Shown here: positions 26,378 to 37,169 of the stretch, in pieces
How the letters are laid out: each line of letters opens with the position of its first letter
Numbering within the stretch: position 1 is the first letter of the stretch
Assembly (NCBI RefSeq): GCF_003076475.1
Contig: NZ_CP020919.1
Location: 2,356,001 to 2,420,000, forward strand
Reading direction: 5' to 3'
DNA: 64,000 nucleotides
Origin: Flavobacterium kingsejongi
GTDB taxonomy: Bacteria; Bacteroidota; Bacteroidia; Flavobacteriales; Flavobacteriaceae
The notes under the pieces: generated by a model
Told to the model about the DNA's origin: nothing
Seen by the model: the letters and a program-made list of their open reading frames with translations, nothing else
Database searches by the model: none
Made by a program: the position numbers and the translations under genes

Positions 26378-26605
26378 ATGACTGAACAGGAATTCCTGAT
26401 AAAACTCGCCCACACCAAAATGCCCTTTGGGAAATATGAAGGCTGGCACCTCATTGACCTGCCCGAATATTATGTCGTATGGTACAGTAATAAAGGTTTT
26501 CCGAAAGGAGAACTGGGAACGCAATTGCAACTTGTCTACGAATTGAAATTGAACGGGCTGGAAGACCTGATCCGAAACATCAAAAAACAATATCCCAAGC
26601 GATAA
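26378..26605 (+). CDS. DUF3820 family small protein
   Basis: A 75-residue protein with the DUF3820 signature: KMPFGKYEGWHLIDLPEYYVVWYSNKGFPKGELGTQL. A Met-Pro-Phe-Gly-Lys-Tyr-x-G opening and a Leu-Pro-x-x-Tyr turn are the conserved points. The biochemical role is not established. It starts just after a strong terminator, so it needs its own promoter or read-through; no clear one is seen in the 14 bases between. Confidence 0.82.
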   Translation: MTEQEFLIKLAHTKMPFGKYEGWHLIDLPEYYVVWYSNKGFPKGELGTQLQLVYELKLNGLEDLIRNIKKQYPKR

Positions 26606-26797
26606 CATGCTTGGAAGACAGTGGGTAACGGTAGGCGATTTGATCTTTTTTGAGGCTGAAATAAAAATCGTTTAGCCGGCTATTTCTTAAGGGTAAAGCA
26701 ATACCTATTCGTAAAATACAACAATTTGATAATTTGAAAAGGTTGGCAATTGAAAATAAATCAAATCTACAGCAGCCGTTCTGAAATCATTTTCAAA

Positions 26798-28485
<1,688 letters not shown>

Positions 28486-28582
28486 TCCAGTACCCGGTAG
28501 TATATTGGGAAGGATTGGAAATACGTGCAAAATTTGAGGCAGCACACGTAAAAATAGCTGCCTTACAACTGAAACAAAAACA

Positions 28583-30472
28583 ATGGAAGAAAAAAAATTA
28601 GACATTAGGTCAATTATTGGTTTTATCCTGATTTTCGGAATTCTCGTTTGGATTATGTATAACAATGCACCAGACGAAGCTGTAATCGCTAAAGAAAAAG
28701 CCCAGAAAGAACAAGTTTTACAACAGGAGAAATCGCGTACCGAAGCGGCCAAACAAGCAGCTATAACGGCTCAGGATACTACCGTTACGAACACTGAAAA
28801 ACTGGCAAAATTAAAAGGTTCACTTGGTGAATTTGCGTATTCTGCAACACTTCCTGCTCCGGCAGCAGATTTTACTGTAATCGAAAATGACCTGCTTTCG
28901 CTTAAAATAGCCAATAAAGGGGGCTATATTGTAGATGTAGTCGTAAAAAAATACGAGCGTTTTACGAAAAACTCAGGTGAATTGGTACAACTGATCCGTG
29001 ACAATAATGCGGAACTGAATATTCCATTACTGACTAAGGATAACCGTCAGCTGAATACTAAAGATCTTAATTTTGAACCGATACTAACCAAAGAAGGGGA
29101 GAATCAGGTACTGACATTGCGATTGAAAGCCAGTGCAAACCAATTTTTGGAATACCGTTATGTATTGAAACCAAAAGAGTACATGCTGGATTTCAGTATC
29201 CGTAGCCAGGGCTTAAATGGTGTTTGGGATACAACCAAACCTTTGATGCTGGACTGGAGCATGAAAACATACCGTAACGAGAAAAGTATTTCATACGACA
29301 ACCGTTATACAGAGCTGATCTATGAGCATGAAAATGGGAAAGACAGTAACCTGGGACAAAGCAAACACAGTGAAGTAGGTGTTAAAGATGTAACTTATAT
29401 CGCCTTTAAACAGCACTTTTTTACCTCAATATTGCTTACCGATACTCCATTCAAAAATGTAAACCTGGCTTCTGAAAACCTGGTACATGATGAAAGTATC
29501 GATACTACATTTACCAAAAGCTTTAAAGCTGAAATTCCATTAGCCGTTACCGGTGGGGAGGTAAATTATAAAATGAACTGGTATTATGGTCCTACGGATT
29601 ATAAGATACTAAATGAATACAAAAGAAACCTGGACGAGGTAGTACCTTTAGGATGGGGGATTTTCGGTTGGATCAACCGTTATATCTTTATTCCGTTATA
29701 TGGGTTCCTTAGTGATTTTATCCCTCATGGTATCGCAATTATTGTATTTACAATCTTAGTGCGTATTGTGATGTCACCGATCACTTATAAATCATACTTG
29801 TCACAGGCGAAAATGAAAATCATTCGTCCGGAAGTGAACGAACTGAATGAGAAGTATAAGAAAGACCCAATGAAAAAACAGCAGGAAACCATGAAGCTGT
29901 ACTCCAAAGCCGGAGTGAGCCCCATGGCCGGATGTCTGCCCGCCGTGGCACAGATTCCCGTCTTCTATGCCTTATTTCAGTTTTTCCCCTCTGCTATCGA
30001 ATTAAGACAGAAAAGTTTCCTTTGGGCAGACGATTTATCATCTTATGATGCAGTATACCAATTGCCATTTAAAATTCCGGTTTACGGAGACCATATCAGT
30101 ATTTTTCCTATCCTGGCGGCACTTGCTATTTTCTTTTACATGAAAATGACTACCGGTGACCAGCAGGCAAGCGCTCCGCAACAAGAGGGCATGCCGGATA
30201 TGAGCAAGATCATGAAAATCATGATTTATGTTTCTCCATTCATGATGTTGATTTTCTTTAATAATTATGCGTCAGGATTGAGTTTGTACTATTTCATTTC
30301 AAATACGATCACTATCGGTATTATGTTTGTAATTAAAAACTATATCGTAAACGAAAAGAAACTGCACGCACAAATTCAGGAAAATAAGACAAAAGAGAAA
30401 CCTCAGAGTCGCTTCCAGAAGAAAATGCAGGAAATGATGGAGCAGGCAGAACAACAGAAAAAATTAAAATAA
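28583..30472 (+). CDS. yidC: Membrane protein insertase YidC
   Basis: A 629-residue inner-membrane protein that inserts and folds membrane proteins with or without Sec. Uncleaved N-terminal segment (IIGFILIFGILVWIMYNNA, about residues 11-29), Lys/Glu/Gln-rich stretch, large periplasmic beta domain (about 80-345), then the conserved insertase core (about 360-590): IFIPLYGFLSDFI, AIIVFTILVRIVMSPITYKSYLSQAKMK, YSKAGVSPMAGCLPAVAQIPVFYALFQFF, and a last pair of segments near 545-590. The basic, Gln-rich C-terminal tail is typical. A terminator follows. Confidence 0.97.
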   Translation: MEEKKLDIRSIIGFILIFGILVWIMYNNAPDEAVIAKEKAQKEQVLQQEKSRTEAAKQAAITAQDTTVTNTEKLAKLKGSLGEFAYSATLPAPAADFTVIENDLLSLKIANKGGYIVDVVVKKYERFTKNSGELVQLIRDNNAELNIPLLTKDNRQLNTKDLNFEPILTKEGENQVLTLRLKASANQFLEYRYVLKPKEYMLDFSIRSQGLNGVWDTTKPLMLDWSMKTYRNEKSISYDNRYTELIYEHENGKDSNLGQSKHSEVGVKDVTYIAFKQHFFTSILLTDTPFKNVNLASENLVHDESIDTTFTKSFKAEIPLAVTGGEVNYKMNWYYGPTDYKILNEYKRNLDEVVPLGWGIFGWINRYIFIPLYGFLSDFIPHGIAIIVFTILVRIVMSPITYKSYLSQAKMKIIRPEVNELNEKYKKDPMKKQQETMKLYSKAGVSPMAGCLPAVAQIPVFYALFQFFPSAIELRQKSFLWADDLSSYDAVYQLPFKIPVYGDHISIFPILAALAIFFYMKMTTGDQQASAPQQEGMPDMSKIMKIMIYVSPFMMLIFFNNYASGLSLYYFISNTITIGIMFVIKNYIVNEKKLHAQIQENKTKEKPQSRFQKKMQEMMEQAEQQKKLK

Positions 30473-30483
30473 AAGCATACCAG

Positions 30484-30509
30484 AAAGCACTCGAAAGAGT
30501 GCTTTTTTT
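30484..30509 (+). terminator. Intrinsic terminator of pyrG-yidC
   Basis: 9-bp stem AAAGCACTC/GAGTGCTTT (30484-30492 with 30497-30505), GAAA tetraloop, T run. Confidence 0.92.
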
Positions 30510-30568
30510 CTATCAATAAAATAAGTTCCTTTGTAATCAGTTTTGATACCTATAGAACGATCTAATAT

Positions 30569-31294
30569 ATGATAAAGATGAAAACCAAACAGTATATAAT
30601 GTCGGTGTTGTTTTGCATGACGCTGTCCGGATTACAGGCCCAGGAGTTGAACCAGCTGGATAAAAGCGGGAAACGCCACGGGGCATGGAAAGGATATTTT
30701 GAAAAAAGCCACAGCCTCCGGTATGAAGGTACTTTTGATCATGGAAAAGAAACAGGAACTTTTACTTTTTATGTAGAAGGATCGGGAAAAACAGTAATGG
30801 CTACCCGGGAATTCAATGATAAGGATGGTACAGCCTATACTATTTTTTATGATGCAAAGAAAAACAAAGTCAGTGAAGGCCGGGAGAAAAATAAGCGTTA
30901 TGATGGCGAGTGGAAATATTACCACAAAGCCTCTCCCAAAGTTATGGCACTCGAATTTTATGCAAATGGGAAACTCGAAGGCAAGCGCCAGGTTTTCTAT
31001 CCCAATGGTGAAATTGCAGAAGATGCGGAATATAAAAATGGGCTGAAGGACGGTAATTATAAACGGTATTCGGCTAAAGGGATTGTAATTGAAGAAGCGG
31101 TATATAAAGCCGGGGAATACAATGGGCCCACAATTTACCGGGATGATAAAAACCAGATTACGGTTAAAGGACAGTTCAAAGACGGTAAGAAGAATGGTAT
31201 TTGGCAGTACTATGAGGATAACAAACTGAATAAGGAAGAAAACATGAGTCAGGTTAAGAAAAGCCAAAAAGCAGTTTCTCCCAAAAAAATATAG
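30569..31294 (+). CDS. Exported MORN-repeat (YwqK-like) protein
   Basis: A 241-residue protein with a signal peptide (cleavage after SGLQA-Q). The rest is built of MORN-type strands: G-x-W-K-x-Y, YEGTFDHGKETGTFTFYV, YDGEWKYYHK, FYANGKLEGKRQVFYPNG, EYKNGLKDGNYKRYS, GQFKDGKKNGIWQYYEDN. Such repeats form a beta meander used for protein or lipid contacts. Bacterial relatives are labelled YwqK-like 'antitoxin', but no toxin partner is nearby, so that label should not be trusted here. The mnmA -7 element begins on the base after its stop codon. Confidence 0.8.
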   Translation: MIKMKTKQYIMSVLFCMTLSGLQAQELNQLDKSGKRHGAWKGYFEKSHSLRYEGTFDHGKETGTFTFYVEGSGKTVMATREFNDKDGTAYTIFYDAKKNKVSEGREKNKRYDGEWKYYHKASPKVMALEFYANGKLEGKRQVFYPNGEIAEDAEYKNGLKDGNYKRYSAKGIVIEEAVYKAGEYNGPTIYRDDKNQITVKGQFKDGKKNGIWQYYEDNKLNKEENMSQVKKSQKAVSPKKI

Positions 31295-31302
31295 TACTTT
31301 TG
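31295..31302 (+). promoter_or_regulatory. Putative mnmA -7 element (TACTTTTG)
   Basis: Exact TAnnTTTG match directly after the MORN gene stop; leader to ATG 31382 about 75 bases. Confidence 0.5.
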
Positions 31303-31381
31303 CAACGTTTTTCCGGTTGGTTTCAAATCGATACCTGGGGAAAATCGATTACGGAAAAATTAATCTTTGAATACAAGTACA

Positions 31382-32572
31382 ATGAAACGTGTTGTCGTAG
31401 GGCTTTCGGGTGGTGTAGATTCCAGTGTTGCTGCTTATTTATTGCAGGAACAAGGATATGAAGTAATAGGTCTTTTTATGAAAAACTGGCACGATGATTC
31501 GGTGACCATCTCCAATGAATGCCCGTGGCTGGAAGATAGCAACGACGCATTACTGGTAGCTGAAAAGCTAGGGATCCCTTTCCAGACGGTTGATTTAAGT
31601 GAACAGTATAAAGAGAAGATTGTAGATTATATGTTCAACGAATATGAAAAAGGAAGAACGCCAAATCCGGATGTATTGTGCAACCGTGAAATTAAGTTCG
31701 ATGTTTTCATGAAAATAGCGTTGAGCCTTGGTGCCGATTATGTGGCTACCGGCCATTATTGCCGTAAGGGGACAATTGAAAAAGAAGGCAAAGAAGTATA
31801 CCAGCTTTTGGCAGGTGCAGATGGGAATAAAGACCAGTCGTATTTTCTTTGTCAGTTATCTCAGGAACAACTGGCGAAATCCTTATTTCCTATAGGGGAA
31901 CTGACCAAACCGGAAGTACGCGAAATCGCGGCTAAACTGGACCTGATCACTGCAGATAAAAAAGATTCACAAGGGTTATGCTTTATTGGTAAGGTACGCC
32001 TTCCGGAATTTTTGCAACAGAAATTGCAACCGAAAGATGGGCTTATTTTTGAAGTAAATGCACAGGCGGATATTTATAACCGGTCCCGGCCAGAATTTGA
32101 GACGGAGAAAGCAGCTTTGGCTTATGAAGCAGAAAGCATACACTATACGCCAGAAATGGCCAAAGTGGTAGGGAAACACCAGGGTGCTCATTATTTCACC
32201 AACGGGCAGCGCAAAGGCCTGAACGTGGGTGGGACAAAAGAAGCTTTATTCATTATCGCTACTGATGTTACTACGAATACGATTTATACCGGGCAGGGAA
32301 GTTCCCATCCGGGATTGTATAAAAAAGCATTGTTTGTGGCTCAGCCTGAAGTACACTGGATCCGTGAAGACCTGGCGTTGGCAGATGGTGAAACTATGGA
32401 AGTGATGGCCCGTATACGGTACCGTCAGGAATTGCAAAAAGCAACCCTGCACCAATTTGATAATGGTATGTATGTTTCTTTTGAAGCACCACAGTCCGCT
32501 ATTACAGAAGGGCAATTTGTGGCCTGGTATGATGGCGATGAGTTATTAGGTTCCGGAGTGATTTCAAAATAA
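31382..32572 (+). CDS. mnmA: tRNA-specific 2-thiouridylase
   Basis: A 396-residue cytoplasmic enzyme that thiolates wobble U34 of tRNA-Lys, -Glu and -Gln. PP-loop [15 protein letters not shown] at the N-terminus, catalytic Cys pair in [12 protein letters not shown] (about residue 99) and SQGLCFIGK (about 200), and the [20 protein letters not shown] and [10 protein letters not shown] blocks. The bacterial C-terminal beta-barrel ends the protein. ATG 31382 is chosen over an in-frame TTG at 31367 because the [11 protein letters not shown] start fits the family. It ends at a strong bidirectional terminator. Confidence 0.97.
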   Translation: MKRVVVGLSGGVDSSVAAYLLQEQGYEVIGLFMKNWHDDSVTISNECPWLEDSNDALLVAEKLGIPFQTVDLSEQYKEKIVDYMFNEYEKGRTPNPDVLCNREIKFDVFMKIALSLGADYVATGHYCRKGTIEKEGKEVYQLLAGADGNKDQSYFLCQLSQEQLAKSLFPIGELTKPEVREIAAKLDLITADKKDSQGLCFIGKVRLPEFLQQKLQPKDGLIFEVNAQADIYNRSRPEFETEKAALAYEAESIHYTPEMAKVVGKHQGAHYFTNGQRKGLNVGGTKEALFIIATDVTTNTIYTGQGSSHPGLYKKALFVAQPEVHWIREDLALADGETMEVMARIRYRQELQKATLHQFDNGMYVSFEAPQSAITEGQFVAWYDGDELLGSGVISK

Positions 32573-32595
32573 AAAATTCAGAATAGTATATACAA

Positions 32596-32635
32596 AACAA
32601 CCCGGCAGGTAACGACTTGCCGGGTTGTTGTTTTT
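32596..32635. terminator. Bidirectional terminator between mnmA and the homoserine dehydrogenase gene
   Basis: Long stem with GC core CCCGGCA/TGCCGGG (32601-32607 with 32618-32624) extended by AACAA/TTGTT, T run on the plus strand. Confidence 0.9.
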
Positions 32636-32645
32636 AGGGATACTC

Positions 32646-33842
32646 TTAATTCGCGACTTCCAATAAAATAAATGATTTTTTTAGATTTTCATTGGCATAT
32701 ATCTCCTTTAAGTGCTGTAGTGAAATCGTTCCTGTCGTGTAGCCGATTTCATTATTATTGTAGGATTCATCAATGTCCTGGAAATATTTTTTCAGGGTGA
32801 CTGCATCTTCATTCTGGTGGCGTAAAAATACTTTAAGGTTAATGTCATTCGTAAAGACCAAATCTTCCTGTTGCTGTATTTTTTTGTATTCATACTGATA
32901 GTCGTAACTCAATGCGGAGATATCGGACAGTACTGCAGAAGCGGTCGGATGGGCTCCGGCACCTTTACCCACGAAAAACTGGGTATCGGCAAAACTCGTT
33001 TTCGTGATCACACCATTAAAAACATCATCAACATGAAACAGCCGATTCTCTGCATCTACAAATTTCGGAAGTACAAAAGCCGAAATAGCACCTTCTTTTG
33101 TTTTAAATGCCTGGGCAACCAGTTTAATCTTAAGCCCTTTCTCCCGTGCGTATTTTAATTCCAGATCACCTATATTATTGATACCAATATTGAAAAGTTC
33201 ATCGGGTTGAGCAATAAAACCAAACGAGTGGGCGAGTAAGATCAGCAATTTGTATTTGGCATCAAATCCTCCGGTATCCAATATGGGATTGCTTTCTGCG
33301 AAACCTTTTTGTTGGGCTTCAGCCAGGGCTTCGTCATAGGAGATATTATCCTTGAATGTTTTGGTCAGGATGTAATTGGTCGAGCCGTTTACTATACCTT
33401 CAATAGATTCCAGCAGGTCATTGTCATAGTATTCTTCCAGATTCCGGATGATGGGCATACTGGCGCAACAGGCAGCTTCGTACAATAGCGGTACATTATA
33501 TTTACGTTGCAGTTCGAGCAATTCTGTAAAATGCTCCGCGATCATTTTTTTGTTGGCGGAAACTACTGCCTTTCCACTTTTTAAAGCGGTGGAAACAATT
33601 TCAAAAGCAGCATCGGCATCATCAATGAGTTCTACAATAACATTGATTTCCGGATCATTAAAGATGTCATTTTTATCGAAGGTAAAATGGTCTGAACTGA
33701 TTTCACGCGCTTTATTTTTATCCTTTACACAAATATTTTTGATGTTGGCCTTTAAGCCTGGTGTTTTCTGGAGGACTTCATATAAACCAAAGCCGACACA
33801 GCCGAAACCGAATAATCCTATATTTAATTTTTTTCTTGACAT
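32646..33842 (-). CDS. hom: Homoserine dehydrogenase
   Basis: A 398-residue cytoplasmic enzyme reducing aspartate semialdehyde to homoserine, the branch point to methionine and threonine. NAD(P)-binding start LNIGLFGFGCVGFGLYEVL (residues 5-23), the SANKKMIAEH segment, the catalytic block YEAACCASMPII and GIVNGSTNYILTKT, then ESNPILDTGGFDAKYKLLILLAHSFG with the substrate Asp and Lys. No aspartokinase domain is fused, in contrast to ThrA. Start MSRKKLNIGLFG at 33842 fits the family; a longer in-frame start lacks similarity. It is the second gene behind the SAM riboswitch, so it likely supplies homoserine to methionine synthesis. A 177-base gap separates it from the first gene. Confidence 0.92.
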   Translation of the reverse strand: MSRKKLNIGLFGFGCVGFGLYEVLQKTPGLKANIKNICVKDKNKAREISSDHFTFDKNDIFNDPEINVIVELIDDADAAFEIVSTALKSGKAVVSANKKMIAEHFTELLELQRKYNVPLLYEAACCASMPIIRNLEEYYDNDLLESIEGIVNGSTNYILTKTFKDNISYDEALAEAQQKGFAESNPILDTGGFDAKYKLLILLAHSFGFIAQPDELFNIGINNIGDLELKYAREKGLKIKLVAQAFKTKEGAISAFVLPKFVDAENRLFHVDDVFNGVITKTSFADTQFFVGKGAGAHPTASAVLSDISALSYDYQYEYKKIQQQEDLVFTNDINLKVFLRHQNEDAVTLKKYFQDIDESYNNNEIGYTTGTISLQHLKEIYANENLKKSFILLEVAN

Positions 33843-34019
33843 TGTATTTCTTAAAAGAGATTTTATTTTTTGGAATGCAGGCACACTTTTTTTTGGAAAT
33901 AGTGGGCTTGCAGAAAGAGAAGCAGCGTGCTTTTTGCGATGGCGAACAAAGTGGGGTCACCCCGGTAGGCAAAACAAAAAGACACTGCCTGAAAGTAACG
34001 AATAGAGCTTCGAGGATTA

Positions 34020-35198
34020 TTAGAGTACGTTGGCGGTTTCGGTGATGTTTTCATGTACTGCACTGGCAAAAGCCTGTTTCAGGTCGGCAATCAGGTCCTC
34101 TGCATCTTCGAGTCCTACAGAAAGGCGAATCAGGCTATCGGTTACTCCGGATTGATAGCGTTTTTCAGCCGGAATGGATTTATGGGTCATTTCACACGGC
34201 AGGCAACAAAGGCTTTTTACGCCTCCAAGGCTTTCTGCCAGTTTGAACAGTTTTGTAGAAGAGACGATTTTGGAAGCTAGTGCTTTGTCATCAATCACAA
34301 GATCAAAAGCAATCACGCCGCCAAAATATTTTTGTTGTGATTTGGCAATCTCATGATTGTGGTGGCTTGGCAACCCTGGATAATACACATTTTTGATTAG
34401 CTTTTCTTCGATCAGGTATTCCGCTATCTGTTGTGCATTTTCGGCATGTTGACGAATGCGTAACGAAAGGGTTTCGATACCACGTATGGCCAACCAGCTG
34501 TCGAAAGGCCCGAGTATCGCGCCGGAAGCATTTTGGATAAATTTAATCTTGGCTCCCAATTCTTCAGTAGCAGTAACAACCAATCCCGCAATAATATCGC
34601 TATGTCCGGAAATGTATTTTGTGGCACTGTGCACTACAATATCAGCCCCAAGGTCAATTGGTTTTTGGGATACCGGGGAAGCAAAAGTATTATCCACACA
34701 CAGTAGGATGTTATGTGCTTTGGCCGTTTTGGCGATTGCACGGATATCCGATATTTTAAGGGTAGGATTGGTCGGGGATTCAATCCAGATCAGTGCTGTC
34801 TTGTCTGTTACTGCATTTGCAATATTAGCAGCATTTGTCGAATCGACATAGTTGATACTAATGCCAAATTTTTCATAGACATGGGTGAATAACCGAAATG
34901 CGCCGCCATAAATATCATCTACAGCAATAATATCATCGCCGGATTTCAATAGTTTGACTACAGCATCGATTGCAGCAAGTCCACTGGCAAAAGCATAGCC
35001 GTTTGTACCGTTTTCAAGTTTTGCAATAATATCTTCCAGTACTTTTCGGGTCGGGTTATTGCTTCGGGCATAATCGTATCCTTTGTGGACACCTGGCGCT
35101 TCCTGTACGAAAGTGGAAGTTTGGTAAATTGGTACAGAAATGGAACCGGTTAATGGATCTACGGGAATGCTGTTCAGGATTTGTGTTTGTTCGCTCAT
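34020..35198 (-). CDS. Trans-sulfuration PLP enzyme (cystathionine gamma-synthase-like)
   Basis: A 392-residue PLP enzyme of the Cys/Met metabolism family. Landmarks: SVPIYQTSTFVQEAPG, the YDYARSNNPTRKVLE segment that reaches the neighbouring active site, the FASGLAAIDAV helix, DDIYGGAFRLF, WIESPTNPTLKI, CVDNTFASPV with the PLP Asp, and the PLP lysine in VHSATKYISGHSD (about residue 199). Sequence alone does not separate cystathionine gamma-synthase, O-acetylhomoserine sulfhydrylase and gamma-lyase. The SAM-I riboswitch upstream and homoserine dehydrogenase downstream favour a biosynthetic role on an acylated homoserine. The ATG is about 78 bases past the riboswitch terminator hairpin. Confidence 0.9.
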   Translation of the reverse strand: MSEQTQILNSIPVDPLTGSISVPIYQTSTFVQEAPGVHKGYDYARSNNPTRKVLEDIIAKLENGTNGYAFASGLAAIDAVVKLLKSGDDIIAVDDIYGGAFRLFTHVYEKFGISINYVDSTNAANIANAVTDKTALIWIESPTNPTLKISDIRAIAKTAKAHNILLCVDNTFASPVSQKPIDLGADIVVHSATKYISGHSDIIAGLVVTATEELGAKIKFIQNASGAILGPFDSWLAIRGIETLSLRIRQHAENAQQIAEYLIEEKLIKNVYYPGLPSHHNHEIAKSQQKYFGGVIAFDLVIDDKALASKIVSSTKLFKLAESLGGVKSLCCLPCEMTHKSIPAEKRYQSGVTDSLIRLSVGLEDAEDLIADLKQAFASAVHENITETANVL

Positions 35199-35275
35199 TT
35201 TGAAATGTTTTAAAAATGTTTTTATATTTTTTAATCAATAAAAAACATTCGAAACCAGATATCGAAAGAGCGGAA

Positions 35276-35310
35276 ATAAAAAATGCTCTCCCGATAAGTC
35301 AGAAGAGCAT
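35276..35310 (-). terminator. Riboswitch expression-platform terminator
   Basis: On the minus strand ATGCTCT (35304-35310) pairs with AGAGCAT (35283-35289), followed by TTTTTTATT. The loop contains CTTATC (35293-35298), a second copy of the riboswitch P1 5' strand, so the P1 3' strand GATAAG can pair either inside the aptamer or with this loop. That gives a terminator/antiterminator choice. Confidence 0.8.
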
Positions 35311-35345
35311 ATAATATGTTGAAGTATTATGTACTATTTTCTAAG

Positions 35346-35450
35346 CTTATCTATCCCTGCCAAAGCAAGGGTTGAATGTGGCACCTTATTCACATGTGAA
35401 CAGGTTGCCAAGACGTCATCGGGTCAATTCCCTCGGTCTTTCTGGATAAG
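35346..35450 (-). ncRNA. SAM-I (S-box) riboswitch
   Basis: The 105-nt minus-strand sequence has the SAM-I aptamer landmarks in order: P1 strand CTTATC, the GAGGGA internal-loop side, GACCCGATGA with kink-turn and pseudoknot side, GGCAACC, a P3 hairpin around GTTCACATGTGAA, AAGGTGCCA, TTCAACCC, a P4 hairpin CCCTTGC/GCAGGG, and the closing GATAAG. It lies between a two-element promoter and the trans-sulfuration gene. SAM binding should stabilise P1 and allow the downstream terminator, lowering expression of this gene and probably of hom. Confidence 0.95.
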
Positions 35451-35475
35451 AATAATCTTTTAAAGAACTTGAGTG

Positions 35476-35507
35476 CAAATTTAGAGCATAATAAATGGTT
35501 TTACCAA
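35476..35507 (-). promoter_or_regulatory. Promoter of the SAM-riboswitch transcript
   Basis: On the minus strand TTG (35505-35507), a 21-base spacer and TAAATTTG (35476-35483), both consensus elements. The predicted start is about 20 bases before the aptamer. Confidence 0.85.
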
Positions 35508-35537
35508 ATTATTTATTTTAAATTTTAAAATTATTTT

Positions 35538-37169
35538 TTAAAGTGTTGTTTTGTAGGTAGTTATTGTGTGTGTTTCTGTAGCTAAAACAGCCTTATTTTT
35601 GGATTTAGGCATTCTCTTTTTGAAAAGGAATGCAATCAGGGTGATTAAAATGATGCCCAAAAGCAACACAGAGACCAATAAAAAAATACTTTGGTTGGTC
35701 AGCAATTGGCTTTGGGTTTTTACCGATTGCATGATCGAAGCCCGGGCAAGCGCAGTTGCTTCTGTCAGGTTGAATCCTTTTCCAATATACGATTGGACCA
35801 AAGCGGCATTACGTTCGTTATAAACCGTATCATAAGGCGTCAAGTAGGCGAGGAACTGCTCTTTGTAGTGCTGGTTGTAAAAAAGCTGGAGGGTATAATA
35901 TCCTGCAAAAGAATTCAGTGTGGTGAAAAAACGCACATTTCCCGCTACAAGGCTGCCTGATATTCCTGTAGTCACCGGAACAGAAGCCAATATAAAAGTC
36001 GCGATGGGGACAAATAACATACCTGATGCTGCTCCCTGCAGGAAGATAGGAATGATTAAATCGGTAAATGCCAAATCACTGCTCATGATGCAATACATCC
36101 AATAATTAAATCCCAGCATAAGCGCAAAACCCGTAACCAGGAAAAAGTGCAGTGGGAATCGTTTTTTCATGACCAGTTGGGAAGCTATGTACATCGTAAT
36201 TGCCATCCCCAGAATATTAAAAAAAGCGAGTTGGATGTATTGGTAATTTGACCATTGTGCCATAACACTCACATAGTTGTAGACTAAATTGATCGTGTCT
36301 TTTAGCCCGTAAAAAAGGGCGAGTAAAATCAGCCCGATGATAAAATTTCCGGACCTGAAAATGCTAAAATGGATAATGGGCCTTTTACTTTTTAGCTGGC
36401 GTAAAACAAATAATGCAATCAGGAAAATAGCAGCAAAACTCGTGTAAACAATTGTAGGATCTTCAAACCAATAGTGTTTTGGGCCATACACCATGCAATA
36501 GGCTACGGCCAACATTCCGGCTCCCATGATAATATACGCTTTCCAGTCAATTTGATATAATGGGTATTTTTTATGGGTACGTTCCGGCCTGAAAATAAGC
36601 AATACAATAATAATCGAAAGGATCTGAAAGAGGATTACGATGTAATAAATCATCCTCCAGTCCATATTATCGATAATCCAGGCAGTAGGTGCACCCGCTG
36701 CCACGCTGCTTCCCAATAGCGTTCCATAAAAAACAGAATAACCGACTGCCTGTTTCTTTTCGTTATGCAGCCTGGAGAAAATTAAGGTCAGCATTCCTCC
36801 TGCAATCAGGCTGATAATGATACCCTGGAAAAATCGTAAGAGGATAAACATTTGGATATCATTGGTTTTCATCAGGAGCAAATTCAGGAATATTCCCACC
36901 AATAATACAGTAATCAGGTATTTTTGGGTGTTGAAATAATTCAGGAAACGTACCTGTAACGGAAGCGAGAATAGCAGTGAAATGTAAGTAACCTGAATCG
37001 AAAAAGTAATATCTTCCGGCTGTGCGCCAAAATAGGAAATTACATAATTTTGGGTCAGGGAGAACAGGGAAAATTGGACAATAGAAAACAGGAGGATCAG
37101 GAACAATGCAGTTCGCATTCCCCAGTTCCAGTTGTGGATCCATTCTTTAAAATAGATATTCTTGTCCAT
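35538..37169 (-). CDS. MFS drug/proton antiporter, 14-TM (EmrB/DHA2-like)
   Basis: A 543-residue inner-membrane transporter with about fourteen hydrophobic segments. It starts with a cytoplasmic KEWIHNWNWGMRTALFLILL. Motif C-like Gly/Ser-rich segment GYSVFYGTLLGSSVAAGAPTAWIIDN (about residues 142-168) marks antiporters, and the ILLRFFQGIIISLIAGGML segment is the usual TM4 region. It forms the pump of a tripartite system with the membrane fusion protein and TolC-like gene; its ATG directly follows the stop of the fusion-protein gene. Substrates unknown; this class exports drugs, fatty acids or similar hydrophobic compounds. Confidence 0.9.
   Translation of the reverse strand: MDKNIYFKEWIHNWNWGMRTALFLILLFSIVQFSLFSLTQNYVISYFGAQPEDITFSIQVTYISLLFSLPLQVRFLNYFNTQKYLITVLLVGIFLNLLLMKTNDIQMFILLRFFQGIIISLIAGGMLTLIFSRLHNEKKQAVGYSVFYGTLLGSSVAAGAPTAWIIDNMDWRMIYYIVILFQILSIIIVLLIFRPERTHKKYPLYQIDWKAYIIMGAGMLAVAYCMVYGPKHYWFEDPTIVYTSFAAIFLIALFVLRQLKSKRPIIHFSIFRSGNFIIGLILLALFYGLKDTINLVYNYVSVMAQWSNYQYIQLAFFNILGMAITMYIASQLVMKKRFPLHFFLVTGFALMLGFNYWMYCIMSSDLAFTDLIIPIFLQGAASGMLFVPIATFILASVPVTTGISGSLVAGNVRFFTTLNSFAGYYTLQLFYNQHYKEQFLAYLTPYDTVYNERNAALVQSYIGKGFNLTEATALARASIMQSVKTQSQLLTNQSIFLLVSVLLLGIILITLIAFLFKKRMPKSKNKAVLATETHTITTYKTTL

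Noticed and set aside
30632..31267. 211-codon open frame antisense to the MORN gene
   Set aside because: The hydrophobic composition arises from reading Lys/Glu-rich codons backwards. The sense strand has clear MORN repeats and a signal peptide.
30569..31294. Antitoxin of a toxin-antitoxin pair (YwqK label)
   Set aside because: The gene has an export signal and MORN repeats, and no toxin-like partner is adjacent; yidC and mnmA flank it.
33448..34005. 185-codon plus-strand frame over the hom start and the gap upstream
   Set aside because: It is mostly antisense to homoserine dehydrogenase; the 177-base gap itself shows no coding character or clear RNA structure.
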